Of a stretch of DNA of 64,000 bases, positions 22,044 through 33,771 are shown one piece after another. This stretch comes from Sorex araneus. Lineage: Eukaryota; Chordata; Mammalia; Eulipotyphla; Soricidae. A model generated the notes under the pieces. It saw only the letters and a list, made by a program, of their open reading frames with translations, searched no databases and was not told the origin of the DNA. The stretch is taken from contig NC_073306.1 of assembly GCF_027595985.1 (NCBI RefSeq), positions 84,183,599 through 84,247,598 on the forward strand, read 5' to 3'. The translations under genes were made by a program, and so were the position numbers. Numbering within the stretch: the first letter of the stretch is position 1; every line of letters begins with the position of its first letter.

Positions 22044-22884
22044 AAGAAGGAAAAGTAAAACTAACTCTGTCTAAGTACTTTTGAGAAACTCCCTCCTGAA
22101 GTCTGGCCTTTGTGTCTCTTACCAGAGTTCCAGGCTCAGGAGGGCTAGAAAATTCCCCCTCTGAGCTCATACGTCTGGAACCTGCTCCTGAGTACCCAGC
22201 CCCCACGGTGGTGGCTATTCACCCCTCCCTGAAGCTAGGGGGAACCTCATAACGCAGGGTTAATGAGGCATCTGGCACCCCGGGCTCTGTGACCTATAAA
22301 CTGGGGTGCTTCCTGTGCAGTCTGCCTGAGACCAGCCGAGCGCTGATGAGGGAGCACCCAAGGCCGAGATGACTCCAATAAAGGCCCCCCTCCTCCTCCA
22401 CGCGCCTTCCGGGTCAGGAAGCCCTTCCTGCTGCTGACGCCCACGCCGATGCCCATGCCGATGCCCTACTCACAGAACTCTCCCTTAGTTCCTCTGGGCA
22501 CTGGGCTCAGCCCAACCCCTTGCTAACCATCCTCTCAATCCCCCTGGCTGCCGGCGGTGGTTGCCAGGTCCCTGAAGAAAGCTGGGGGCTGGGCGGCCCA
22601 GGCAAAGCTGCCAGATTCTCCGGCATCAAAGAGACCCCCAGTGCCACAGTGAAGACTAAAGCACAAAACTCATGCCTTGTATTCCGATATTCCATCCCCA
22701 GCACTGGGTGCCCTCCCCTCACTCCCCCGCCCCAGCCAGGTGAGACCCTGTCCACCCAGCGCCTGCCCAGACACTGAGCCTACAGGCCAGGAGGAGCACA
22801 GAGGTTTCAGGAGTGTGGAACCAGGCCGAGAGGCAGCAGCAGTGGGCCCTGTACACAGTGCAGGAGGCCCAGACCGAAACAACT

Positions 22885-23065
22885 CAGGGAGGGGACAGGG
22901 CAGCGGGTAAGACACATGCCTTGCACTCTGTGGACCCTGTGGATCTCAGGGTTCGATCCCTGGCACCCCGTAGGGTCCTTTGAACCCTGCCAGGAGTGAT
23001 TCCTGAGCAGAGTCAGGAGTCAGGCCTGCGTACTGCCAGGTGTGACCCCAAAACCAAAAACAAAC
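22885..23065 (+). repeat. Sense SINE, diverged
   Basis: Contains GGGTTCGATCCCTGGCACCCC and CTGAGCAGAGTCAGGAGTC, and ends in AAAACCAAAAACAAAC. The flanks 22044-22884 and 23066-24300 show no recognised feature. Confidence 0.8.
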
Positions 23066-24509
23066 AAACAAACCAATAATCCTAAAATAAAGAGCAACAG
23101 CTGTGACCTGGACCCCACCTTTCCTGAGTTTCCTCCACCCCCAGCTCAGATTTGGGAACAGACCCTGCCCTGCCCTGCCTGATGGATTTGGCTTATCTGG
23201 GTCAGCTCTGTGCCCAGCCCTGCCCCCTCCGCCCCCACCTCACCCCCGAAGTGTCTAGTTCCTCCTTCTGCAGACACCCAGGAATTCTCTGCGCCACTCC
23301 AGGCCTCCTTGCACCAGCCCCCTAGCCAGTCCCTCGTCAGGTGGTGACCCACAGCCCAAGCCCACCCTGGGTAGTGCCTTGGATTCCCATTTCACAGATG
23401 CGCTCTATGGAGTCCCAGCACTAGAAAGAAGCCAAGTGAAACCCAGATCTTCCTCAATCAAATCTTAGTCTCATCACATGGAATCCCAGCTCTCCCGGAC
23501 CCTGCGCCAGCACTCAGACATTCCGGGAAAGGTGGGGGGTGTCCAAGCACCAGTTGCTCTGGGCTAAGGAGCATTTTTTGAGGCCTCCTGACTCAGTTTG
23601 GAATGAAAAACTGTCCTTCCCCCAAGCACTGTCCCTGTGCCACCGGGTCCCAGGTTCAAAGTCAGGAGCCGCCTGCCGCCAGCAGCTGGCAGAGCCGGGC
23701 CAGGGCAGCCTGCTAGGGCCCCCGCTCCCGCCCCGGCGCTGCTGTCTGAAAGCGGGCGCGTGAGGAACCCAGCTGCCCTTTAGCACTGGGTCCTGCCAGG
23801 CGTGCAGCGGGCCTGCCCCCAGCTGCAGGGCAGCCTGGAGCCTGCTCGCCCCAGGGGGAACCGAGGCCGGGAGGGGAAGTGGGGCTGGTAGTGAGGCTGG
23901 CTGCATGGCGGTGGGGGCAGGTGGCCGATGTCGGACGGGCTGTAGGAACCTAGCTCCTTCCAGCCCAGTCTGGGGATTCCTCAGTTGTTTTCTCCCCCTG
24001 CGTTGGGGTGCAGACAGGAGACGCCCCCCCACAACGATGCTGAGCTCCTGTCCCCTTCACCCTCCCAGCTGTTCCAGGAATTCCGCCCCCACAGCCCCTG
24101 GAAGGTCCGCCTGCCCGTCCTCCCTGGAACAGTGAGTTGTGGCCCCGGGGATGCGCTTCAGCACCCCTCCCTGAGGCACCAGTGGGTGCAGAGCCCCCCA
24201 CCCCTGCTCCCCCAGCCGCAGGAGCACAGTTCTGAACCCCATCCGGCTCCCCAGCAGTGACCACCCTCCAGTCAAATCAACTTGTGTTTACCAAGTGCCT
24301 ACAGAGCGGCGGGCACTGCCACCCCCACAGCCTTCCTGCCGCCCCCAGCCCCAGCCCCCAGCCCCAGCCTGAGTGTCCTCGCAGGATGAACGGGGGCGCG
24401 GGCCCAGACACACAATGGCTCGACCCCCGCCTGCCCCCTGGGGCCCCGCCAGCGCCAGACAATGGCCCGCCCCTCGCTCTGCTGCTCTGCTCGCTGCAGC
24501 CTCCTTACC

Positions 24510-24625
24510 TGGAGCTGGGGGTGCCTCGGCGTTTCCCTCCTTCTGGAATGCTGGCGACCGTCTCCCGGGGCTCCGTCCCGGCCACGCCCCCGCCCCCCAG
24601 CCCCATCCCCAGCCCGCCTCACTGG
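24510..24625 (-). other. Candidate SEMA4A non-coding first exon
   Basis: The minus strand carries a strong donor, CTCCAG/GTAAGG (junction 24509/24508), 50-100 nt downstream of GC boxes (GGGGGCGGGGGCGTGG near 24585-24600). It has no long open frame. Its distance from the LMNA end (about 9 kb) is similar to the human LMNA-SEMA4A gap. The start is approximate and the link to SEMA4A is inferred. Confidence 0.4.
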
Positions 24626-24660
24626 TCCTCAGTCACCATGGCGACCGCATCTCTAAGTGG
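24580..24660 (-). promoter_or_regulatory. Candidate SEMA4A promoter with X-box-like palindrome
   Basis: GC-rich segment with Sp1-type boxes and a 14-bp near-palindrome GTCACCATGGCGAC (24632-24645). This fits the RFX X-box pattern GTNRCC-AT-GGYNAC. It lies immediately upstream of the candidate non-coding exon. Confidence 0.4.
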
Positions 24661-25111
24661 GAGGGACTACAATCTCCCCATTTCTTCCTCCTCCTACCCG
24701 GGTCCCCCCAGCCCCACCTTCTGCGGCTCCTGGAGCTCCAGATGTGGGGGCCCCCTGCCGCAATCGCGCCCGCTGCGGGGCTGTGTCTGCACCCACGTGG
24801 GCTGGGCGCCTGCAGCGGCTCTGGGCTGGTCAGTTTCTCTAGGCTTCACTCTCCCCTGGGAAATGTGTGGATGTGGGGGGTCACCCCTGGATGCCAACCA
24901 GCTGGACCCCAGGCAAATGGAGTTTACCCCTGAGGATGCAAACGAGCCCCCACGTATCTATGCAAATAAACCAAACATCTATGCAAAACAACGGCGAGAC
25001 AGGGTCCTGGAGATGTCCTGACCAGCCTCACCCCTGCTCCCCCCCACCCCGCCCCCCCGCAGATCGCACTGCCAGCATCACCCTCTGCCCTTTCTTCATA
25101 ACCCCTTTGGG

Positions 25112-25315
25112 CTGAGTGGGGGCAGAGACAAAGAGAGACCGGAAGAGAGAGACAAAAAGAAACAGGCTCAGAGACAGAGAGACAGAGACAAAGAGAAACA
25201 GACACAGACAGAGAGGCAGACTCAGAGACAGAGCCAGACATAGAGAGATAAACAAAGATAAGGAGATAGACGAGACAGAGAAAGACAGACCGAGAGATAT
25301 CCGCAGACATAGGGA
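25112..25315. repeat. Purine-rich AGAGACAGA satellite-like tract
   Basis: About 200 bp of degenerate AGAGACA/AAGAGAAACAGA repeats. Encodes only low-complexity Arg/Glu/Lys/Thr peptides in any frame. Confidence 0.75.
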
Positions 25316-25644
25316 AACCTGCGCTGAATTTACGACACCCCTGTCCCCAGGCCCAGCAGAGACAAAGTGAGATTCTGGGTGGGCTCATCCCAGTGGTCTT
25401 GAGTCACCTTAGTACCAACCCCTCTGGCCTTGCTTCTTCATTAGTAAAACTAGGATTTCGGACAGACCCTTCCGGAATGGCCCCTCGGCCTCCAGGAAGA
25501 CTGAGAAGCGGGCGGGCCAGGGTGCCAGAGCCCAGATGGGGCCAGCTCAGTGCCATCTGCTGTGTGGCAGGCCCGGCCCTTCCTGACTCACGGAAGCCTG
25601 TCCCAGCCGAGCTCCTCTCAAGACCTAGAGATGTTCTTATCTAT

Positions 25645-25823
25645 TTTTTTTTTTAATTTGATTTTTGGCCACATCCAGCAGTGCTCAGAGCTTACTCTTG
25701 GCTCTGTGCTCAAGGATCACGGCTGGTGGGGCTCAGGGGACCATATGTTGGCGCCAGGGATCGAACCCGGGTTGGCCAAGTACAAGGCAAACGCTGTACC
25801 CACTGTACTATCACTTCAGGCCC
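25645..25823 (-). repeat. Antisense SINE
   Basis: T run, CCAGCAGTGCTCAGAGCTTACTC through CACTTCAGGCCCC. Flanking 25824-27235 is unique GC-rich DNA with no recognised gene. Confidence 0.83.
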
Positions 25824-27235
25824 CCAAGTGATATTTTTAGCAAGACGGAAATGAGTGTGCTGGGCCCAGTGGGGCGAAGGGTTACATGGACAAGTCCGGT
25901 TCCCTTTTCAGTCGGGGGGTGGGGAGTGGGGCGAGACGCCCTCCCAGCTGGACATATGATGGAGGCAGAAACTTTCATCATCTTAACCACACACACTTCC
26001 TGACATCTGTCCCTAGTGCCATGGCCTAGGGGACTCCTCTGGGTTCAGGCTCAGTGTCCCAAAAATGAGGGCTTGTGGGGGGGACAACGACATGACAGGC
26101 TGCCTGGGGTCTGGGGTCTTGGCTCAGGAAGGAAGAGACTGAACCGTAGGGCTCACACCCAGGGGCACCTCCGTCTCCTGCACTGGACCCTTCTCAGTGG
26201 CACAATTAGAAAAAAGAAAATCTGTTTTGGCCACAAGCCACAGAACCACAAAGTGCGGAGAACAGGCCTCCGTGGGTGCACCTTACCTGGGACCCAGCCT
26301 TTCTTCCCTGCAGGGGCACAGCTCAGCTTCCCTGGAGTGGGGAGAGCCTGTCACTCCATGGCCGGGTGGCATCACTGGGGCAGAGGTCCAGCAGAGACCC
26401 CACAGCCCACTCGCTGCACGCAGCTTCTGAGAGTCAGGGTCCCCACCTGGGGGGGGGGCGAGAGGGGCAGCGTCTGTCACTACAGGCGGGTCCGGAGTGG
26501 CTGAGAGTTTGGTCCACAGAGGTCAAGGGGAAGGGTGGAGGGCGGAGGGACTCTACCCCAGACCCCTGCGGCCTCTGCACAGGGCCAGACCCCAGCTGGA
26601 GGCAGAGGCCCTTGTGGCCGGCGCCCCTCTGTGCCCACTGAAGTTGACCCCCGGACCCTCCTTGCTCTGCACCCCCACCCACAGCCCCGCAGCACGCTCC
26701 CTCCGCGCCCGTCGCCCCGAGCCTTACCCCCAGCCCAGCAGTGGAGCCTAACCAGGCCCTGCTTCCAGCCGTGTCTGCCCTGGCAAGGGCGGAGCACAGA
26801 GGCCATGGCAGAGGGAGGGGTGGGGGCTGCCAGCCCCCTCCAGTGTCCCAGTTCCCAGGAGGCTCTTAAAGGGACCCAGATGCATTAGGTGGGGGCAGCT
26901 TAGGGGGTGGGTGTAGGGGCGAGGAGGGAGATGATTAGATCTGCCAATGCACGGGGGACGGCCCCCACCTCCTCTGCTCGCTGGGAAACCCCCAGGCTCC
27001 GCTGGACAGCCCCACTCTCATTGCCCAGGGCCCCCATACAGGCCACCCAGCTTCTGAGTACCACTCCTCAGACCCTCAGATCCTGGCCCCTGTTCCCTCT
27101 GGGTCCCTGCCCACTTCCTCCCTTCCCCCACACTCATCCCCCCTGTCTCCGGTGTGAGCTGCCAGCTGGCACAAACTGGTACTAAGAACCCCGGAGCAGC
27201 CCAAGGATTGTAAGTGCCCAAGGCTGCAGGGCAGG

Positions 27236-27400
27236 GGGAGGGGAGGTCAGAGGAGGGAGGGTAGGGGAGGGGAGGGGAGGGCAAGGGAGGGCAGGGGGCA
27301 GGGGAGGGCAGGGAAGGGAAGGGGAGAGGTAGGGAGGGCAGGTAGGGGGTAAGAAGGGACTACAGGGTAGGGGAGAGCAGGGCGGGCAGAGGAGTCAGGG
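27236..27400 (+). repeat. G-rich GGGAGGGG tract
   Basis: About 165 bp of short runs such as GGGGAGGGGAGGGGAGGG on the plus strand, with many G-runs of three or more. Capable in principle of forming several G-quadruplexes. It lies in the LMNA-SEMA4A spacer. Confidence 0.8.
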
Positions 27401-27834
27401 CAGGGCAGGCAGGACAGCGGTCCCTGAGGCTGAGGGTGCAGACTGGTCCCCATTTCTTCCTGGTGGCTATCAGGGTTGTGTCCTGGGAGAGGACGGTGAC
27501 TGCTGTGGACCCACAGAGGCCCTGGGTAGCCAAGAGCAACCTGCAGGTGAGGAGAGGGATGGGGAAGGCTGAGCGCCCTCCCCCACCTTCCTTGGCTCCC
27601 CAGGGGACTCCCCATTCCTCTGTGACTCTGCCAGTCCCCTGCCACCGGGTCCCTGGCACCTGCCTTTCCAAGTCGCAGTTGATGCAGTTTTGCTGCTTGG
27701 AATGTTCTTTCTTCTTCTCCTAGCCCTGTCTCAGAGATCATGCCTAGAACCCCCGGGGAGAGTCTGGGATGAAGCCAGGGTCCATGAAACCTGGAATTCC
27801 TGAGTTCATTCCCCTTAGAGTCCTTTCTGTCTCG

Positions 27835-27975
27835 AGGGTGGTGAGATAGTACAGCAGGTAGGGCTCTTTCCTCGCATGCGGAGACCTGGGTTCCATACCT
27901 AACACCCCATAGGGCTCCCCAAGCCCAACAGGAGTGACCCCTGAGCACCACTGAACACAGCCCCCAAACGAAATA
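27835..27975 (+). repeat. Sense SINE, diverged
   Basis: GGTGGTGAGATAGTACAGCAGG head, degenerate B box TGGGTTCCATACC, and 3' words GAGTGACCCCTGAGCACC. Confidence 0.7.
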
Positions 27976-28224
27976 AACCCATAAAGTCCCAAACCAACAG
28001 GTAAATGGACAGGCCCCCACAGGCGTCTCCCTGAAAGGAAGGAAACAGGTGAGCAGCAGTGTCTGAGGAGGCGTCCGAAATAGGGAAGATGTGAAACGAT
28101 CCCCTAGAGACTGGGGGAGCAGTGAGGCGGGGGCGTGGGGCAGGACGGAGTGGGTGTGTGGTCATGGTTCTAAGATCAGTCAGTAAGAGATCCATCCCAA
28201 CAAACTACCTCAAATGCTCAAAGA

Positions 28225-28605
28225 AAAGGCATTCTCTGCAGCCTTATTTACAGTCATAAAACTGAAAATTAATTGAAATATCTAGAGGCAAATAAAGTGT
28301 TGCATATGTATTCAGCTGTTAAAAAGTGTGTTTGTATAATGAACATTCTTTAAATATATGCAAACATACGACTCAGTAGCTATCAATAAAATCAAGAGGG
28401 GAATTTTTCTAACTTCATTTTAAGAAACAATATAAAAGGGAGTGGAGAGACTGTGCAGCAGGTAGAGCACTTGCCATGCACCCCGTTGACCCTGGATCCA
28501 TCACAGACAACCCATGTGATCCCCTAGCCCCTCCAGGAGTGATCTCTGAGCACAGAGCCAGGAGTCAGCCCTGAGCACCGTGGCTGTTACTCCAAAATAA
28601 ACACC
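28225..28605 (+). repeat. Probable L1 3' remnant followed by a SINE
   Basis: 28225-28400 has GCAGCCTTATTTACAGTCATAA and TATTCAGCTGTTAAAAAG, similar to common L1 3'-region words. 28440-28605 is a diverged sense SINE. Confidence 0.55.
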
Positions 28606-28844
28606 AACCTTTGGATCTCTAAAATCCTTGAAGACTTCCTCCATCATGTTCAGAGTGGCGGTGGCTGTGGTGGAAGGAGAGATTGTGGGTGGAGTGGCAG
28701 GGAGGCCACGCCTGGGAAGCGCTCACCGGTCCCTCTGGACTGGGCTAAGCCACTCACAAAGCCTGTTGAGCTCGTCCCCCAGGCACCTGGCTCTCAATGT
28801 CACTTTATTTTACTATTTTCTTTCTTTCTTTCTTTTATTTTTTT

Positions 28845-29097
28845 ATTTAGGGGGCTCCAGAGTCACATGTGGCTGTGCTCAGGGCTTATGCCTGAATTTA
28901 AAATTTAATTTTAGGGGCTGGAGTGATAGCACAGCGGGTAGGGCGTTTGCCTTGCATTCGGCCAACCCGGGTTCGAATCCCAGCATCCCATATGGTCCCC
29001 TGAGCACCGCCAGGAGTAATTCCTGAGTGCATGAGCCAGGAGTGCCCCCTGTGCATCGCCGGGTGTGGCCCAAAAAGCAAAAAAAATAAATAAATAA
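28845..29097. repeat. SINE fragment and young sense SINE
   Basis: 28845-28905 is a short antisense piece. 28914-29084 is a near-consensus sense SINE flanked by AAATTTAATTTTAG-like duplications. Confidence 0.85.
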
Positions 29098-29345
29098 AAT
29101 TTAGTTTTATTTTTATAAAGTTGTTCACGATGATTTACTACATCCAATATTCCAACACCAATCCCACCACTATTATACCTTCCCACCACCATTATTTCCA
29201 ATTTTCCCTACCACCACTCAAGCCTGCCCCAATAGCAGGCCCTAAATAATTTATTTTGTATTGCTTGTTATAAATAATTTGCTGAAAATGATCAAAAGAG
29301 ATTTCCTTAGGAGAAAGTGTGTGAAGATTGTTGTATCTCACCCTG
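29098..29345 (-). repeat. Dispersed repeat, probable LINE 3' end (copy 2)
   Basis: Reverse-complement partner of 3535-3852. The A-rich end faces left, into the neighbouring SINE tail at 29080-29100. No open frame. Confidence 0.65.
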
Positions 29346-29469
29346 GAGCCATTAAGCCCTTGTATAAGAGATGACTAACATGTTGTTATAGGTTGAGCAT
29401 ATGTGCTAATATTTTCTTAATCAAGACTGGTTGCCTTCAACTTTATATCCCATCCAATGTAGTGTGCTA

Positions 29470-29813
29470 CTCCTGGTGTATCAGTTACTCTTGGTTCTTT
29501 ACTTAGCGATGCTTAAGGGACCATATGGGATGCCAGGGATTGAATCTGGGTCAGCCTGGGTCAGCCACATTCAAGGCAAATGCTCTACCCACTGCACTAC
29601 CCACTATACTATCTCTCTCGACCCTGAAACAAACTTTTTTTTTTTTTTTTTGCCTTTTGGGTCACACCTGGCAATGCACAGGGGTTATTCCTGGCTCTGC
29701 ACTCAGGAATTACTCCGGGTGGTGTTCAGGACCATATGGGATGCTGGGAATCAAACCCAGGTCAGCCGCGTGCAAGGCAAACGCCCTACCCGCTGTGATA
29801 TCACTCCAGCCCC
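29470..29813 (-). repeat. Two antisense SINEs in tandem
   Basis: 29470-29632 contains a 10-bp internal tandem duplication (TGGGTCAGCC twice). 29636-29813 is near consensus with a leading T run. Confidence 0.87.
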
Positions 29814-29829
29814 CCCCTCCCCCCAGCTT

Positions 29830-31030
29830 TAGCTTTGCCCCAACCTGCTAAGCCCTTCCCCTGTCCATTTCTGAGAGGTTAGGGATAGCACTGGGGTTCT
29901 TGACTCAATTAGAAATCGAAAAGCAAACAGTGAGGGGTTACAGCAGCAGGTAGCATCCCTGGGTGTGGCCCAGAAAACAAATAAACAAAAAAGGTTTCTT
30001 TCAAGGCCAGGAAAGCTGAGTTCTGTCTTCTCCCCTCAAGAGCTGAATGTCCTCGTGCCCTTCAGGCTCTCACACAGCGAGGGAGTTGGCTGTTTTCCCA
30101 TATCCTGGAATCCAGTTGACAATATCCTAGTAGGCCCCAGAGCTGCCTTTGGGATGTGGATGTGGGTTCAGCGGTGTAGCCTGAATTCTTTCTATTCCTA
30201 CAGTCCAGGTACTCAGCCTGTTGTGCCGCGGGTAGGGCACTTCCATGCACACAAGGCAAGTAAGTGTACCTTACTCTTTGTGACTTTATATCCCACTGAG
30301 GCCAGAAAATAATACCATCTCAACAGCTTTCTCTCACAATCTCTGTTTTTTCAGGGAACTGAGCTGCACTCCCTAGGGGCGGGATGAGAACGTGGGTGAG
30401 TAACTGCCTTAGAACCATCAGCCAAGCACTAGCAGGAGCCAGATGGTGATGCCGACCAGCTGAGGGAAAGAGAGGAGGACACCCTGGCTGCTCGGGTCTG
30501 CTCTGGGCCTGCTGTCCGGCCGATGCAGGGACCTAGTGCAGTGCTGGAGGGCTGCCCTATCCCGGCAATGTTCCATATTGCAAACATGATGGGAGTAACC
30601 TGGGCAGTTTTCACTGCGTGTTGGTACCGAAAGGAAATACTTGGAAGGGCCAGGCAGGTGGACCCGAGGGACGTGTGTGGAAGGGGTTTTAGAGAGGAAT
30701 GCTCCCAAGGTCTTATCTGAATGCACACTGGCCTTTAGGGGACACGCAACCAACTCCTGCATGTGTCCAGTCACTTCATAGGACTGGTGGTGGCCTCTGA
30801 AGATCAAGGGCCACATTGCAGAGCCAGACTCCCAGGACCTTGGGTGACACCGTGAGCAGGAGCATCTATTCTGACCGACCTTTCTGCCCTTGCACTTCAT
30901 GCTACTTTGGCCCATGGGCACCCAGCAGCCCCGCTGAGTGGGAACGTGCCAAACACTACCGCAGCATGACTGCAGGTCCTACGAACCGCTTGTATCAGCA
31001 GCGGCCAGGTACCGAATGTCTCCAGTGTTA
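29830..31030. other. Unique spacer between SEMA4A and LMNA
   Basis: Apart from a SINE tail piece near 29935-29995 I recognise nothing. Open frames of up to 167 codons on either strand lack a family match. Confidence 0.5.
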
Positions 31031-31041
31031 CAACTTTGGTC

Positions 31042-31907
31042 TTGCTTTTGTGTTTGGTCCATACTTGGTGGTGTTCAGGGTCCACTCCTGGTGGGACTCA
31101 AAAGATCCTATGGGCTGCCGGGGATGGAACTCAGATTGACTGCCTGAAAGGCGAGTGTCCTACCCAAAGTACTGTCTCTCAGGCCCAAACACCCTTATTT
31201 TTTTAATTTTTTTTTGCTTTTTGGGTCACACCCAGCGATGCTCAGGGGTTACTCCTGGCTCTGCACTCAGGAATTACTCCTGGCAGTACTTGGGGGACCA
31301 CATGGGATGCCGGGGATCGAACCCGGGTCGGCCGTGTGCAAGGCAAACGCCCTACCTGCTGTGCTATCGCTCTGGCCCCAAACACCTTTATTTTAAAGAA
31401 AGAAAGGTGCTTATAAACTTTGAAATAACACTGGAAATTGCTTATGGATGGTTTGTTGGGGGGCCATACCCAGAAGTGTCAGGGGTTACTCCTGTCTCTG
31501 TGCTCAGGGATCACACTTGGCGGTGCTCAGGGGACCATATGGGGTGCTGAGGATCGAACCCCAGTTGGCTGCATGCAAGGCAAATGCCCTACAGGCTGGT
31601 ACTATCTCTCCGGCCCTGTGTTTAGTTCTGACACCAGGAATCCCAAATGGCAGGGCCTGCTGGATGGAGCTGGACAACCAGGGGAAGGGCCTTCATTTCC
31701 CCCAAGCTCCTGAAACAAAATATGAGTTTCTTTTCTTTTTTTTTTTTTTTTGGGTCATACCTGGCAATGCACAGGGGTTACTCCTGGCTCTGCACTCAGG
31801 AATTACCCCTGGCGGTGCTCAGGGGACCATATGGGATGCTGGGATTAGAACCCGGGTCGGCCGCGTGCAAGGCAAACGCCCTACCCGCTGTGCTATCGCT
31901 CCAGCCC
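31042..31907 (-). repeat. Four antisense SINEs
   Basis: 31042-31187, 31200-31379 (TSD CCAAACACC-TTATTTT), 31450-31615 and 31733-31907 (TSD TGAGTTTCTTTTCTTTT). The second and fourth are near consensus. Confidence 0.9.
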
Positions 31908-32239
31908 TGAGTTTCTTTTCTTTTGCTTCCAAAGTGCAGGGGCTCAAACCCAGTTTCACTCACGGATGACAAGTGCTTCCAGCTGCCCACAGTGAGCCGA
32001 GTGTCACAGTCTCTGCTAAGCAAAAGCACCTGATAAAGTAGGCGGGGGCACCTCCGGGTGCTGGAAGGATACGGCTCTTGCTAAGAGGAAGAGGGACAAA
32101 CAGAAAGGGGAATCCTGCTGCTGTCATCTGTGTGATGGGGACAGCAAAGCCAGGGGCCAGAGGAGCAGAAGGAGGGGCCTGGCTGGCAGGTGTGATGAGG
32201 GGGACACCTATTTAGAAGAGGTGTGAAATTGTACCCTGG

Positions 32240-32431
32240 GGGCCAGAGCCATAGAATGGCAGAAAGGGCACTTGCCTAGCACCTGGCCTGCCTGGGTTTA
32301 ACCCCAGTCATCTCATATGACTCCCCAGCACCGCCAGGAGGAATTCCTGAGCGTACAGCCCTCTGCACTACTGGAAATGACAAAAAAAAAAAAAGAAAGA
32401 AGGAAAGAAAAAGGAAGGAAGAAAGGAAGGA

Positions 32432-32525
<94 letters not shown>

Positions 32526-32528
32526 AAG
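32240..32528 (+). repeat. Sense SINE with long (GAAA)n tail
   Basis: SINE 32240-32385 (diverged), then (GAAA/GGAA)n at about 32390-32528, an almost pure purine microsatellite of over 25 units. Confidence 0.88.
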
Positions 32529-32584
32529 ATTACATTGTAATAATACTTTGAATTTCGAATTTCGCCCCAGACTCGCTGTGGAAG

Positions 32585-33065
32585 CAGTTCAGGCCCTAAC
32601 CTCGAAAGGCCTCTTCAGGGCCCTTTCTTGCTGGGGATCCATCCCAGCCGCGCGGTGGGGGACAGAGGGTACCAGGTACAGCAGGCGTGGGGGAGCAGAG
32701 GACGGGGGTACCAGGGGACAGCGGGCGTGGGGGACGAGGGTCCCGGGGCACGGTGGGCGAGGGGGAGGGCGGGGCGCTGAGCCAAGCCGCCTTTCACGGC
32801 CTCCCGACGTCTGTGCAGCTTCACGTTGCCGTGTGCCCCCTGTCCCGCGGGGCGCGATGCAGTCTTCTCGCGTGGCTGGGACGCCCGCGGCAGGTTCTGG
32901 GACGGTCTCGGCCCACCCCTGGGGCGGGATCCCCGGGCACAGACGCCACCACGCCACCGGGACTGGGCGGAGCCGCGGGGGCCCGGCCGCCTGGCTGGGG
33001 CGCGCGCGCCCCCACGCGTCCTTTGGTGGAAGTGCAGGGGACAGACCGGGACAGACGCTGAGCCA
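32585..33065. promoter_or_regulatory. CpG-rich patch between LMNA and SEMA4A
   Basis: Many CpGs (CGCGCGCGCC near 33000, repeated CGGG/GCGG), about 0.7 kb downstream of the LMNA poly(A) region. No exon is recognised. It could be an orphan CpG island or alternative SEMA4A promoter. Confidence 0.4.
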
Positions 33066-33101
33066 GGGAGCTGGGGGAGGGGAAAGTTCTGGGGTGCAGG
33101 A

Positions 33102-33460
33102 GCCGGAACGCTAGTGCAGCAGTTAAGGCGTTTGCCTGCTCGCGGCCAACCCGGGTCAGATGCCCCCGCATCCCATATGGTCCCCAGGTAACCACCAGGA
33201 CGCAGCTCCTCCTCGGGCAGCGTTCCCCCTGGGCACTGTGAGGCTCTTCCTCCCCCACTCCCCACCTTTCCTGTCTTTAGTTTCTCCCAACTCCAGATGG
33301 GCTCTGCCCTCACTGACTTTGCTCGGGGCTTACTCCTGGCTCTGTGTTCAGGGATCGCCCTGGGGGTGCCCTGGGGACCACATGGGGTGCTGGAGACAGA
33401 ATCCGGGTCAGCCGCATGCAAGGCAAGCGCCCTGCCCATCGAATTATGGCTCCAGCCCCT
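33102..33460. repeat. SINE 5' half (+) and antisense SINE
   Basis: 33102-33190 is a sense head with CCAACCCGGGTCAGATGCC. 33316-33460 is antisense, ending GAATTATGGCTCCAGCCCC. Both lie just beyond the LMNA 3' end. Confidence 0.75.
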
Positions 33461-33771
33461 CTATGGCTCATTTCCCCCCCAGCCTCGCCCCATCCCTCTG
33501 ATTCCTAGCTGTCTCCCACACAGACACTTCCTGCTCCATCGGGCTCGTGTCTTGAGCCTCGCTGAGCCCAGAGCCTGGCAGGGAGGAACTGGTCACTGCC
33601 ACACTAGACCAGGCCTCCTTACATGCTGCCCTCTCTGTTTCTCTGTCCGTGTCGCCCAAGAGTCTGAGGCTCTTCCTGCCAGCCAGAGCCGGGGACCATG
33701 TGCCTGTTGTGTGCACGTTTGTGACCCCCAGGACGCAGATGCCCCCTCCCCCACAAAGACCACAGCAGGCA

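Noticed and set aside
25116..25370. Arg/Glu/Lys-rich plus-strand peptide
   Set aside because: Translation of the AGAGACA simple repeat only.
30418..31020. Possible processed pseudogene (fragments such as GVTWAVFTACWYRKEI loosely resemble a tetraspan protein; the opposite strand ends in a hydrophobic tail)
   Set aside because: No continuous alignment to any family I can name, no poly(A) tail or target duplication seen.
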